Below are positions 1-12,172 of a stretch of 64,000 bases of DNA, piece by piece. The translations under genes and the position numbers were made by a program. How positions within the stretch are numbered: position 1 is the stretch's first letter; each line of letters opens with the position of its first letter. Source of the DNA: Metarhizium brunneum (Eukaryota; Ascomycota; Sordariomycetes; Hypocreales; Clavicipitaceae). The DNA is taken from positions 1 through 64,000 of the forward strand of contig NC_089423.1 of assembly GCF_013426205.1 (NCBI RefSeq). Reading direction: 5' to 3'. Under the pieces are notes generated by a model. It did not search any database. It saw only the letters and a program-made list of their open reading frames with translations, and had not been told where the DNA came from.

Positions 1-120
1 AACCCTAACCCTAACCCTAACCCTAACCCTAACCCTAACCCTAACCCTAACCCTAACCCTAACCCTAACCCTAACCCTAACCCTAACCCTAACCCTAACC
101 CTAACCCTAACCCTAACCCT
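1..120. repeat. Telomere repeat, 20 copies of AACCCT
   Basis: Bases 1-120 are an uninterrupted array of the hexamer AACCCT, the C-rich strand of the TTAGGG telomere repeat used by most filamentous ascomycetes. It stops abruptly at base 121, where AT-rich DNA begins. The orientation (C-rich strand reading inward from the left edge) is that expected of a true left chromosome end rather than an interstitial array. Confidence 0.98.
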
Positions 121-2480
121 TTAATTTTTAATTAACCTTAAAATATTCTTAATTTCTTAAATAATACTTTTTTATTTTATTACTTAAATTAATAAGTAAT
201 ATTATTATAAATAGGTTTATATTTTATTTTAAATATATAATTACTTATATTTATTATAAAATATAAATAAGAATTTAAGGTTATATATAAATAAATATAT
301 TTTATATTATATATTTTTTAATATAATAATATATTAATTAAAAATATTATATTTTAAATTACTTAAATAATAAAATCTAGTTATTTTTATTATTTTTATT
401 TTAGCCTTTTTTATTATCTTATTATTTATTTATTTAGGTTTTTAATAATAAATTTTAAATACTTTTATTATTATTAAATTATTATTTAAAAACCTTAATA
501 AAATTCCTATTAAATACCTTAAGTATAATAAATATACCTTATTTTTTTAATTATATTTCTTAGCTTTTTATATAAATATCTTTTTTAATTATATTAATAT
601 TACCTTTTTAATTATATTAACTTTACTTAGTTTTTATAGGTTAATTTTCTAGGTAAGGGTTTCTACCATGGTAAGTTAATATAGTTAGCGTATTAGTATT
701 AGAATTATTAGGTATTATTATAATAGTATTATTAATAGCTTATAACTTAGTATTAAGTAAAATACTTTAATTTAAAATATTAAAAGTATTTTAGTTTTAA
801 GTATTATAAATAGCCTTAAACTTTTATTATTAAACTTATTTTAGCTTATACTTTTAGGCCTTTTTTTTTTTACCTTATAATTTATATTTTTTATTTTTTT
901 AAAAAACTTAAAATTATAATAAATTATTTTAATACTTTTTTTATATAACTAATACTTTATATAATATAATTATAAAAAATAATTAAAAGCCTTATTTATA
1001 TTATATTAGGTTTTATAAATTAATTTTTTTTACTTTTTATAATACTTTATAATAAGTTTTTTAGCTATTTTTTTTTAAGCTAATAAAATTTCTTAATAAT
1101 ATAATTTATTAAAATATATTAGCTAAATATATTATAATAAGAAAACCTTATATATATAATTTATTATAAAAATATAAAAACTATTATAAAAATAATCTAA
1201 AAAATAATAAAGTATATAATAATTAATACTTTTAATAATCTAATAAAAACTTTTTTTTTAAAGTAATAATTATAAAGTAATACCTTAAAATCTTATTTAT
1301 AAATAAAAGTAATAATTATAATATAATTAATAATAAAATAAGATTTTTTAGGTTTTTTTATATAATTAAATATAATAAAAAGAAAATATTATAAATAAGT
1401 AAAAAACTTATAATTAATAAAAAAAAAAGTAATAAAATTATTTATAAAATAAAGCTTAATTTTTAAAAGTAAAATTATAAAAAGGGGATATTATATTATA
1501 ACCTAGTTATAAACTATAATATAAGTTATAAGTTAGGCTAATTATATAAGCTACTTAATAATTTAAGTATAATAAGTAATAAATTAATAATTAAAATAAA
1601 CTATTAATAAGAAAAAATTTATTAGTTATTTAATAAATTTTAAATAAATTAATAATATATATATAATTATAATTTATTAAAACTTTAATAAATAAAAAAT
1701 AAACTTTATAATATATAAAAAGCCTTAAATTTACTTTATAAATAAATTTTAGCTTTTTAGCTTTTAATATAATTATTATATTAATCTAAGTTTTACTTAT
1801 AATTTTTTAACTTTAATTACTTAGTTATAATTTATAACCTATTATTAATATAATACCTAATTACTTAGATTAATTACCCTAGTTATTTTATTAATATAAA
1901 CTATAACTAGTTTATCTCTTAGAAACCTTAGCTATTATAAATAAGCTATAGCGCAGTATTAATTATACTAAAATAGTTTACTTTTTTAGTTTCTTACTAT
2001 TCTTAGCCTAATATAGCCTAATATTATTTTAAATTTTACGCTTATATAATACTAGTATTATACGTGTAATTTTATTTAACTATAAAGCGAATCAACCAAA
2101 TATTAATTAGTATTAAATATTAAATAGAATAGAAATAAAAATAATAAAAAATCCCAAGTATATTATTATTTTCTGTTTTTACTAGGTAAATTTTAATAAG
2201 TAAATAAAATACCGTGTATTATAAATTATTTTCTAAGCTTATAAACTTAGTATATTTAGTAGTATAAATTAATAACTAAAATATTTTCTACTATATTTTC
2301 TTATTTTAGCTATATATAATAGAGATAAAGTATAAAAGTATATAATTCCTAACAAATTATAGCTATTTATATTTCGGATACTTATTATCTCTTAACTTTT
2401 TATAAGTAGCTAAAAAAGACCTCAACCTTCACACTTTATAGTTATATATTTATAAGACCAAGAAACTCACGTTTCACTTA
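121..2480. other. AT-rich subtelomeric DNA without genes
   Basis: The stretch is made almost wholly of A and T, with short words such as TATAATA and TTATTA and few C or G. No open frame with normal codon use is visible on either strand. The composition fits old repeat DNA worn down by repeat-induced point mutation. No telomere-linked helicase is recognisable. The base composition changes sharply near 2,440-2,480, where the lipase gene begins. Confidence 0.8.
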
Positions 2481-3827
2481 CTACTTACCTAACGGTAACC
2501 GCAAGATAGCAAGGATCTCATTAAACACAATATCGGTTAGCGAAGCGGCCGCAGCCGGATTAAGCAGCGAGGACACTACACTCTCCACATCACACCCTGA
2601 TTGCGTTCCACGCCCGTCCATGTGGTCGATGAGAAATTTTGCGGCTCCTGCCGCACCGGTAAGGCCAACAATGACGTGCTCACCAAAAGATTCTCTCACA
2701 TATTTGATCTTTGCACCGTTGTGGCAGTGGCTCTGGATTAAAGCCTTTGCATCAGCTTCGGGGAGTACCTCATCCTTTATTGCATGATACACGTAGTAGG
2801 GAACCTTGGGTGTGCCGTAGCTTCCCATTTTATTTTCGCGAAGAACGGCTTGGACGACGTCGGCTTCGAAGAATTTCTCCCCATCTTTGAAGTAGCCAAA
2901 TACGTCCCTGTACAGGTTCCGCAGAACAGTAGGGATAGCGAGACTTTTCTCAAACGGGAGAAACTCATCACGTTTCCCCTTAGAAACGAAGGAGTCGAGA
3001 AAGTATTGACGAAGTTGAGGAGTAGATTTGGAGATGCCGAGGATGCCAGACATGGCGAGTCCGGCTCCGAGTTTGCCACTTAGGCGCTTGATAACACCGG
3101 CGGCATCTACTGGCAGGCCACCAGAAGCTGCCACAATAATGTTCTTGTCCAAGTCGGGAGCATATGAGCCTTGAAGCTCGAGTGCGAATTCAGTGGCCAG
3201 TGAACCTCCCGAATATCCCCACAGAGCAACCTTGGCGTCCTTCTCGACACCGGTGCTGCGCTTGGACCGGAGAACGGCGCGAATTCCATCGAGGGTCGCT
3301 CTACCGCTCATGATGCCATTGACAAAGAGCCCATCTGGGCCTTCATAGTCCGGGCTACACACTACCCAGCCCTTGCTGAGCATGGAAACGAACCACAGGA
3401 TGCCATATCTGCCGAGGAAGTTTCCAAGTTTCTGTTGGTCAAACTGAATAACATAGCTTGTAAAGCCTTCATCAAACGGCGAGTCCATCTCTGCCTGATA
3501 GGAGAGTACTTTCTTAAAGTTTGCATTGTGTGGGATCATGACGGTAGTGGCAGTGGCAGTAGATACGTTGCCTGGCCCTGTTGTGCGATAAAGAACCTGA
3601 TATGCGGCGGCGAGATTCACTTGAAAGTGAAGCAGTCCCACGGGCTAAGGCACTGGTCGGCTGTTGATAATGTCTCCAGGCTTATAATCCGAGATGTTGG
3701 CGGGGATCTTGTAAAAGGGGTCTTGCGAAGGCGGCAAGGCAGTGCCTCTCGGGAAGACAAGACTCCGAGGGTAAGCCGCAGCAAAGGAGAGCCAAAGGCC
3801 GCAAGCCAGGATAGTATGAAGCAGCAT
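2481..3827 (-). pseudogene. Secretory lipase (LIP family) with one in-frame stop
   Basis: The frame from the ATG at 3827 encodes a signal peptide (MLLHTILACGLWLSFAAA) and about 447 codons, the usual length of fungal secretory lipases of the Candida LIP type (PF03583). The nucleophile elbow GYSGGS, a later Asp (AIKDEVLPEAD) and His (FGEHVIVG) give a complete Ser-Asp-His triad. A single TAG at 3645-3647 interrupts the frame about 60 codons from the start. Sequence on both sides stays in the same frame and reads as normal lipase, and I see no intron that would remove the stop. It is either a recent null allele, a read-through stop or a base error. Its role, if expressed, would be secreted lipid hydrolysis. 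Confidence 0.75.
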
Positions 3828-4743
3828 TTCAAAGTGTAACAAGTAAATAACAGATAGATAAAGTAGAGAAGAAGAATCCCGTGTTTTGCTATAGAATACT
3901 GCCGTCGTCAATATATAACTAGAACGGCAATGTCGAGCGGTGTTCGTGTCCAAACCGACGACAGCCAAAGCGACTAGTACCTTCACATGTGCTTAATACG
4001 AACTGGAAAAAGCCTTGGTCGATTTTACAGTCTAGTCTAGGTTCTAGATAGGTCCGTCGTTGCGTTCAATTACGACTTGTCTTCGATCGAGGTCGTCTTG
4101 TAAGTGATGCCAAATACGAGCAGTTGAGCGGCCGGCTTTTAGCTCCTCGGTCATGTGGACGAAACGGGCAGTCGAAAAATTAGAGTAGCCGTTTAAAGTA
4201 TTCTGGGGAGACGATCCAATGGCGGGAGTTATGCAACCATGCGTATTAGCTCGACTTTTAACTTCAGTAGTTCCGGGGTTATCAGTCCCTAGCGTTTATT
4301 AGTCATACCAGACTTGACCTGACGGGACAATGTGCCGGCACTAGCGAGGGACTTTGCTACGCGATAATTCAACGTGCCTGCTAATTCCAACGATGCTGAG
4401 TCTCCTCCTATATTCACATGCAGGAACTCAAGACTAGGGCAAACGAGGCTCATCACTCATCAGCAACGGCTTCACATGACAAAAAGGTGACTCATTGCCA
4501 CGGGGCCGCTTTTGAAGGCCTCGTGACTGATATGCGTCGGGGCACTCTCGTTTTTGTTTACGAGCTTTTTGCAGCAGCCCATCTTTTGTCATTGGTGCTA
4601 CGGGGGGTCATACACGAGCCATGCATACTTGACGCATTATATTCAAATGGTCGGCCACGCTCCCGTTTTCGTTTTTCTTGTCCGAGCCACGCATTCGGCA
4701 ACGTCTTGACTCTTGAGCAAGTGTCTTTCCAACTTTGTAAAAT
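3828..4743. other. Intergenic, divergent promoter region
   Basis: About 0.9 kb separates the lipase (leftward) from the secreted glycine-rich protein gene (rightward), so both promoters must lie here. I see no convincing gene. Open frames around 4418-4849 are out of frame with the spliced gene that starts at 4744. Confidence 0.5.
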
Positions 4744-5767
4744 ATGCGTTTCTCCAAGTGGACTGCAATTTCCTCTGCCATCAGTAAGTCTAGGAAGCTC
4801 GACAACAGCTCCAAAAAACGCATTGCCTCGGGCTAACAATCAGGCATAGGTGGCATGATCCTATCGTGCAATGCTGCTGCTCCGACCCCTTCTAACGACA
4901 CCGTTGTGGTGGCGGGCATGCTCCAGCTAACGGCTGAGAGCATCCATAACGCAACCCTTGACCTCAGTTAGTCATTTCATTCATTCGTGGCCCATCTCAG
5001 GAACAGCGCAGTTAACCAGAGACGCTGGGACAGAATCCAAGTTTACCGACCTTGGTGGAAAGGATGCCAGCGACGATGCGGCAAGCCAAGAGCTCGGCAG
5101 GTTACTGCAGCTAGCCACTAATACCATGAGCAATGGCTCTGCTGTCATCGAGGCAATTTCAAAAGACTCGAAAAGTCTGGGTAACCTGAAGTACAAGCGT
5201 GACCTGCTTGGTGGTCTCGTCCAGTCGGCGGGCGACTTCTTCGGCGGCATCGCCAAAGCCGGCGCCAGCATCGTTGCCGGTTTCTCCAAGGCTGGCGGCA
5301 ACGCTCTTAAAGGCAACTTGCTCGGCGCCGGTGCCGATATTCTGGGTGGTTTCGTGCAGGCCGGCACGGATTTCTCTGGAGGCATCGTGGCGGCCGGCGA
5401 AAGCATCATCAATGGTGCCGTACAAGACGTCAGCCACACGATTAGCTCTCTTGTGGACGTCGTTGCCGTCCCTGCTATCAGCACGCTGATCAATCTAGTT
5501 GCAAATACTGTTCAACTTTTTATTAGCTCTTTTCTAAATTTGGGTTTGGATGTTTTATCTCGATTCAACCACGGTAAACGACATCCGTCCTCGCTTGGTA
5601 TAACCCCCGGCTAACTTTCAGCAGATTCATTTATTCAGGAAAAGTTCGCGGGTCTTACCGAACAGTTGGTGAATTTCCTGGAGGGTTTGAAACCGTTTAG
5701 TACATTGCCCGGATTTTACCCCTTGGTAGACGACGTGACCAAGGTTATTGTCAATATACCCTTCTAA
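4744..5767 (+). CDS. Secreted glycine-rich (glycine-zipper-like) protein, spliced
   Basis: The proposed exons are 4744-4783, 4844-4966, 5001 (or 5007)-5573 and 5622-5767, giving about 291-293 residues. Exon 1 begins MRFSKWTAISSAI, and splicing at GTAAGT...CTAACAATCAG completes a signal peptide that ends near CNAAA. The mature part has a run of about 75 residues in which Gly-Gly and Ala-Gly pairs recur every 10-12 residues (for example GGLVQSAGDFFGGIAKAG), a pattern like glycine zippers that pack or insert in membranes. A hydrophobic stretch follows (VPAISTLINLVANTVQLF). The third intron (48 bp) is well supported because exon 4 continues in frame. The second would be only 34-40 bp, so its borders are doubtful. 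No known family is recognised; it could be an effector-like or surface protein. Confidence 0.6.
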
Positions 5768-7355
5768 CCGCACAGTTGAATAGCAGCTGGAGTGGCACAG
5801 AATGTGTCCGGCGCATTATTCGGCGGATAAAAACTGTCTGACGTGTCAATTATCTGTGAAAATAGCTCCATATAGTTATACCAGGCCGGTTTCCTAGACA
5901 GAATATCTTCATCATCACTGTTATAAAGCAGACCAGTTATACTATCCATTGCTGCTAATCGACAATGTCTAGACCATGCTTTGTGATAATCGATTCCTCT
6001 AGGATTTGCTGAATAAGATGCCACTTTCCTGTAAACGGGGTAATACTGAAGGATAACTACCGATATACTCTCTATTAAAGCCGTCCACAAATTAAGTAGT
6101 GAAACAAGATATAAATACACTAATTACTTCTTTATCCCTATAGCATAACAAACATTCATGTCTATTCTAGTATCACTAACGTACTTTGGCCACGAAAGTC
6201 AAAGGCTGAAATCTTACTATTGCACTATTAGCTGCGGTTCATAGTTAGTCACAATCATGGGGGCAAGAAATGTCGGTACATGCAGCTTTTCATCTGTCAC
6301 CACTTGGTAGTGTGTTGGAGACAGAGCAGCAGCCACAAAAGACTACCAGACCCGACATATGTAGGAACGTCGGATGGATTTGGCATACTACTCTGACATG
6401 TGACGAGTCGACCAAGATGCCTGCGAAACATTGAACCAGACCCTCGCGGCAAACGCGGCGTTCGCTTTTCCGGGGCCTTTCCGGGGCCTGTCCCCATTCC
6501 CCATCTGACTGTCAATGGGCAAGGTTTGGAAAAATGACAGGCTGATCGACGTCGATTTGCCCCACTAGCTAAAATTGAGGTTGTTGGAAATGCGGGTGCA
6601 CAAGAGGCTAGTTCGCATGTGCTATGCTACGAGCACGGGCTATGCCGTACCTATATATTGACCAGAGTCCAGACTATAGAGTAGACCAGACATGATTGTA
6701 ACGACGTAGCAGCTAGGCGTCTCCAGCTCTACGAGGTCGATTTACACTATTGACACTAGCAATGAGAGCTAATACACATAAGGGTAGTAGGATACGGGCA
6801 GCTAGCTTCGTGAATTTCAATTTGCGAACTTTTAGCTGCGATACGTTGGCCAAGGATCTCTAGACTATTAGCCTAAACTAGGCTAGTAGTCTAGTCTCTA
6901 TTTGTGAGAAAAGGGTCTAGCAGAGGGAACATTGAATCTAGAGATAAACCAGGAAGCCTCGTGGCGAGATAGTTACTAGATAGAGTAGAGATGGTGATTC
7001 TATTGACCTCTAGACCTCCCAGCTTCATTCACAGCGTCGGCGTTGTCGATCGAAACTCGTAAAACTAAGGCTTAAAAGAGACGTAGCCTAGGTCATCTCG
7101 GGATTGTAATTGGGTCCCGGAGGACCTTGCGCGACCGAGCGATTCAGCCTCACCGGTAGTCTCTTGACACTATTTGTCAGACTTATTACAAAACTATTGT
7201 TAATGCTTGTTAAGGAAAAAACAGGATCACGTAATACTCCCTTGTTATTCACATGGCAAGGAAGGTTCTTTTTCAACGTTTCTTTTACTACCTTGCGTTA
7301 CGTCTTGTGTATCGAATACGTTGTATCGTCCTTAGGGTGAAGCTGTCAGAATACC
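5768..7355. other. Intergenic; no supported gene
   Basis: Short open frames occur (for example 5764-6120 on the minus strand), but none shows a domain, signal peptide or splice pattern I can support. The CTAGTCTAG-type words near 6,850-6,960 look like decayed repeat DNA. Confidence 0.4.
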
Positions 7356-7521
7356 CTACTTTGCTCGGCTCAACCCCATGCCTAAAAGCAAGTCATTGCC
7401 TTGGGGTGGAGGGCTGAAATTCGGCGGCTGAAATTGGCTCGGAGGCTGAAAGGCGACTTCGGATTCAGAGCCAGTAAACGGGGGCGGATCGTCAAAGTCA
7501 CAATCAGGGTCATCAGATGAA

Positions 7522-8535
7522 TCACCAGATTGACCATATAGAAGAGCCTGTGAATGGCCTCTTGGGCTGACGGTTGCCTCCGGAAGGAGGACGATTTGAA
7601 GGACTGTTACCAGAACCCGAGGGTCTTTTCGGAGGGCCCTGTTTGCTGCCAGGATCTCCAGGTCCATTGGGTCTGTTGGGTCTGTTGGGTTGGTTTTCAC
7701 CGCCAGTCCCTGCGACTGGACAATCATTTGCAATGTCTCGGGCAAACAGCGCATAGTTGTCGGCATTGTGTTTTTGTTTGTTCTCGTCCAGGTTCAAAGA
7801 TTTCCTTTTATCATATGTTAAATCATCCGCCGCGAAGGTTGTATGAGCCATCTCGTGTACGAATAATTGGGCTAGACTGCTCAGACTCTGTCCACACTCC
7901 TGCTGGCCTTGAACCTGAAGTCGGCGACGGGCATTGCCAGCGGTTGCGGGCATCTGAAAGGCCTTGCGGCAGAGCCTTATACTGCCCGTTGTGCCATTCC
8001 GGATGGTTGCCGTTGCGGCATACTGCTGGCGTGGCCTGTTCTGCAGAGTGCATTCTTCTCTCGGCGCGCAGGTAATGCTGATGCCTTTGGCTTTGTCCTT
8101 GCTACAGCCTCGAGCGATCCTGCGGAAGTTATCCGCAACTTCATCCGAGTTGCTGATGCCAAAGAAGTTGTCCAAAGTCGCGGCCTTTTTTTGTTCATTA
8201 CCGTCTCGGGACTTCAGACCTTTGGCGGCGCCGGACGCGGCTTCGGCGGCGAGGTTTGAGAGCTTGACGCATTCCTCCAGGGCGGCATCGAGCTCATCCT
8301 GCAGACCGTAGCAGCTTTGTGTTTCGCTTGCGCGTTTCTGGAGTTCCAATTCTTGCTCGGGGGACATTGCGCATCCGGTGCCATTGTAAACCCCGTGCTC
8401 TGCGACGCTGTCTTGGTCGAGGGTGACGTCCAAGAGAGCCCTCGTGCCGTCTTGTGGAGACGCCGCACGGCCGCCCGTGGACAAGGCCATGGCGGAGGCC
8501 TGGGTAAAGGCCATGACAAGTCTGACAGGTTTCAT
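7522..8535 (-). CDS. Secreted zinc metalloprotease, M35/aspzincin-like
   Basis: The 337-residue product begins with a signal-like segment (MKPVRLVMAFTQASAMALS) and carries the zinc motif HEMAH at residues 227-231, followed by DDLTYD (237-242) and NADNYALFA (257-265). This arrangement is that of deuterolysin-like and lysine-specific metallo-endopeptidases, in which a downstream Asp is the third zinc ligand. Several Cys residues suggest an extracellular, disulfide-bonded enzyme. A Pro/Gly/Asn-rich tail follows the catalytic domain. Just past the tail the frame ends at 7522, but an overlapping frame runs on to 7356 with Asp- and Pro-rich sequence (DDPDCDFDDPPPF), so the 3' end may be frameshifted or differently spliced. 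The ATG at 8533-8535 is the natural start. It is a likely secreted protein-degrading enzyme of a saprobe or pathogen. Confidence 0.7.
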   Translation of the reverse strand: MKPVRLVMAFTQASAMALSTGGRAASPQDGTRALLDVTLDQDSVAEHGVYNGTGCAMSPEQELELQKRASETQSCYGLQDELDAALEECVKLSNLAAEAASGAAKGLKSRDGNEQKKAATLDNFFGISNSDEVADNFRRIARGCSKDKAKGISITCAPREECTLQNRPRQQYAATATIRNGTTGSIRLCRKAFQMPATAGNARRRLQVQGQQECGQSLSSLAQLFVHEMAHTTFAADDLTYDKRKSLNLDENKQKHNADNYALFARDIANDCPVAGTGGENQPNRPNRPNGPGDPGSKQGPPKRPSGSGNSPSNRPPSGGNRQPKRPFTGSSIWSIW

Positions 8536-11522
8536 AGTGGAATTGGTTTCAAGATGCCTTTTGTCTTTTGTTATCGTTGAACCTCAGAAGCAAATCGTCA
8601 TGTGGCATCAGCGTATCCTACGAACATGGAGACACAGACAGGCGGTACTCCCTTATAAGTCAGCGAATTGAGCCGCGCGTGGTGACATATGACTCCCACA
8701 AAGCCATCAGATCAAGTTCATTTCGCGAAGCCAAGAACACTCCCTCGATGAGGGGCTTCATTATCAGCCGACGGTGCTTGTAGAGAGCTGTGAGAATCAC
8801 AAGGGCAAGGCAAGTTGTCGTTCATGCCCGAGGCGGACGAGTATCAAAAGTCAGCGGAACCTCGCACGGAGACGGCTTGATTACGATGAAATAGACGAGT
8901 TTTGCATGGTTCAGGTTGCAACGTTGTGCCCGGCCTTTGACAACATACGACCACACGCCTATCTATCTGTAACAATGGAATGAAAAACCCCCACCTCGTA
9001 CTGAGAATCTAGCCCGATTCCATCTTGATGTTTCAAGTATACACGTCCACGAGTCAAGTTGCCCCCATTGAATGCATAAGGGCAAGGCCAAGGGCTTCTT
9101 GATTACGCCAGCTGGAAAGCCGTCTACTGAAACTAAAGGAACCATGTGAAGAGTAGTAGATTTCTAACCCCCCGCCTCGTGTTCATATAGTTCCAAGGAC
9201 AAGAGAAATACAGTGGTGCAATATCGTTAGGCGTTGAAATGTCAAGTGTAAATGACTGTTGGCAAGAATCCAAGCTGCAGCAAAATACGCAACATTAAAA
9301 GGCTTTGTTAGCATTGCTTAACAAATCGATTTGATGGCTTAAAAGCCTAAAACGGAGATACCAAATACCACGGCAAAGTGGACTCGGATTTGTCAACAGC
9401 GGCCGACAACTTCAAATCTTGGGCCGTGTTTCGCTATTGCGAACGTGGCCAGAACACCACGCCCATTTCTGGACGTTCAATCAATGCGCATGATGCTCCT
9501 TAGCCCCAAACATTAAAACACCCCAGGTAGCCCCCCGTCTCTTACATGTGGTGTAACGATAGATTAGGCTGCGCCTAGTGGGGAATAGAGGATTCTTCAG
9601 ATAATCATTGACGGCCCGTGGAATACAATGCACCACTGTTGATCCTAATGCTGATCATTGTACGGAGTGCCATGGATACATGAAACACGTAGGCCACATT
9701 ACAGCGACTGATGTCGGCCCAGCCCGAGCCACTGATGAATGCATGTGATGTCTGGTGGCTTTTGAACCCATCGTCTTGTAACGGCCAAGCAAAGACAACT
9801 ACAGCACTAACCCTGGCACAACAATCATGCGCATCAAACACGGATGCTCGCTCTCGCTGATCGAATGGCCAGCGGCCGCGTTTTGTGAATCAATTGCGGA
9901 CGCCGTCTCTATCCGGTCCCGGTCTCCCGGGGTACTCACCTCAGCGACCTCACCGGCAATGTCGACTTACGGAGGGGGTTTGTTGATATAAATGCAAACG
10001 GTAGTACGAACCGCGGCTATTTCTGCATGTTTGGCTCGCCTTTATCAACAGCCAGTCTTCAACGAGTAATGTGTGCCGAGCTCAGATATGTGTCCACCGC
10101 TCTCCTTGCTTCGACGCAATCTCCAGGTGGGCGGCCGTCTCGTTGCGCAACACACAGTCGGCTAGTTAACAACCCGGATGCCTGTTCCATGACTGGGACT
10201 TACGTATGAGCCTAACACCTTGATCAACCAGGTCGTCCTTCTCCAACTCCTCAATACACACTGCAACTAACCAACAGCGTTTCTGGACACAGTCGTGCGG
10301 GCCACCTTGCAAAGTATGCATTCCAGTCTTCGTCTTGGACAGCACATCTGCTTGTTCTTCATCTTTTCTTTGGCAGTGTTGCAATGTGCGGCCGCAGTAA
10401 ATAATCATATGATTCATATCTGACAGTGCGCCTAGGAAGGGGGTGGAAACGGCGCTCCTATATACCGTTCCTTGAATTTTGAAGCTCCTTGACCCCTCAG
10501 ACGACTAGATTAAGGCTTCTAGTCGCGTGGAAAGGCACACAGGTTGTTAACAGTCTCCGGATCGACGAGTGAATCTGAAAATCCCAATAACTGCGCTATG
10601 CCTCCTTCGACGATTTTGCCAAGAGTAAAGCCGAGTCATGGAAGCATTAGATACTTTATGCGATCGAGGGCAAGTCTTTACTTTACCTGGTTGATAAGTA
10701 TGGAGCAATCACAACCAACCAAGTCAAGTGGGTTGGCTGTTGGACACGCTGAGCTGAACTACTCTTACGGCCGTTTGGTACAGCTTTCTTTTCTGTCTCT
10801 TTGCTAGTTGCGACCACTTTAGGACAAGGCGTCGCCACTTTGGGCTCTGTTCTTATGCTACCTGCCTAGTAGGTGAATTTATACCACCATGTTGAAGCTT
10901 ACTTGGAAGTCCAAGGCCGTAATAGCTGGGATAAACACGGGTAATTACTATCAAGACCGCATAATGTGTTATATTGGATAATCTCATGCTCGCTTTAGAA
11001 TGGTAAACATCTCGCTTTTGTCGGCTACTATGCTTTTGTCGTCATAGTGGTAAAAAGGGGTGTGGATATTGCGCACATGGTTTTCTGTTATACCCATGGC
11101 AATTTACCGGCACTCCTTGTTCGTCGTCCGCTTTGATTGATGGTGTTTCATGACTTAAATAACCGAGTCATTACACACATATACTCCTCTCGAAGCCCAT
11201 GCCGTATTCTCGCATAAAAGCTACTGCAGTTCGCATAGCCGGGGGGGCTTAGCCTCCACTTGTGTACTTGCCACCAAGAAGCAACTCTCCTAGGTTGCGT
11301 TTCATAGCTAATCATTTCCAGCCTCTGTACGATATGGGCGGTGATAGGTGCCTGTCAGGCGGACTTGGTCTGTCGAGGAGTCGATGGTTTCGTAGATAGT
11401 TAGAGTCTAACTTTCTCGTGCTTTATAGCTAATATTTCGATTTATTATGTGATCCTTAATTTTAGCAATATCTAGAATTAGATTAGTCCCATAAAGCAGG
11501 TCTTAGGCCACAATCTCCGCTT
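8536..11522. other. 3-kb gene-poor stretch
   Basis: The first few hundred bases hold the promoter of the leftward protease gene. The rest contains only short, unrelated open frames on both strands with no recognisable domain. Base composition is mixed (not strongly AT-rich), so it may be old, decayed coding or repeat DNA. I see no tRNA, rRNA or complete transposon. Confidence 0.4.
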
Positions 11523-12172
11523 CTAATATGAAGTGGTCGGATCAAGGCGAAGAGGCAGTTTTGGTCTGCCCGTCACAAAAGTCTTTACCGACACAGATTG
11601 CATAGTTGTCACAAGTTGAAACAGTTCAATCAGGCGCTTCACATCTCTGTCATCGGCACACTCATCCCACGCGTCAACAACAATGACTATGGAATCATGC
11701 GCGCTACTTCGAGTCATTTGCTGGAACGGCTGTAAAAAGAGCTGATCAAATTGGTCATTGATGTTTTTTCGGCATCATCAAGTGGCCTTTTTGCCCACGT
11801 CTCTTGAAGAATGCCAGTCATTTTGGAGGCATCCGTCTCATGTTTCACCTGCAGGCCTGCGAGTGCATGGAGGAGCACCAGAGGGAGTCTGTTGAGGACC
11901 GTCTTTTGGGCCCATCTCTGATCCGGATGAATCGCACCGAGGTCATACTGAACGAGTATTTCGATGCCCATTCCTGGCTGGCTGACGGCAACATCACCAA
12001 GCCGGATGTCCTCCCCATGGCTCGGCCGGGCGACTTCACCACGTATTCCTACTAACAAACCCATCCGTAATGCTGCGATCCAGACTAGGGCATATGACTC
12101 CGGGTTTTCCAGCGTTCTCATTGTCGTCGTCAATGGCCGGCCCGTATATAGCGCAGATGGTATGATTGGTTG
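11523..12172 (-). pseudogene. Relic of phosphorylase-NACHT (NLR-like) gene
   Basis: Two adjoining frames hold pieces of a fungal NLR-like protein. Bases 11714-12133 match the middle of the purine-nucleoside-phosphorylase-like domain used as N-terminal sensor (motifs like GLLVGIRGEV, DIRLGDVAVSQP, VQYDLG, LPLVLLHALAGLQ). Bases 11523-11760, in another frame, match the Walker B part of a NACHT ATPase (DSIVIVVDAWDECADD, then TFVTGRPKLPLRL). The P-loop that should lie between them is absent, the frames do not join, the start is missing, and a stop follows directly without repeats. Intact relatives act in heterokaryon incompatibility or self/non-self recognition. This copy cannot be functional. Confidence 0.65.

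Noticed and set aside
5764..6120. 118-residue minus-strand open frame
   Set aside because: It overlaps the end of the glycine-rich gene, has no domain or signal peptide, and lies in moderately AT-rich sequence where chance open frames are common.
7088..7276. Possible second copy of the secreted hydrolase fragment near 21.6 kb
   Set aside because: Only about 25 bp around GGAGTATTA are alike; the rest does not align.
10166..10417. 83-residue Cys-containing frame as a possible small secreted protein
   Set aside because: No signal peptide in any frame, and composition is not protein-like.
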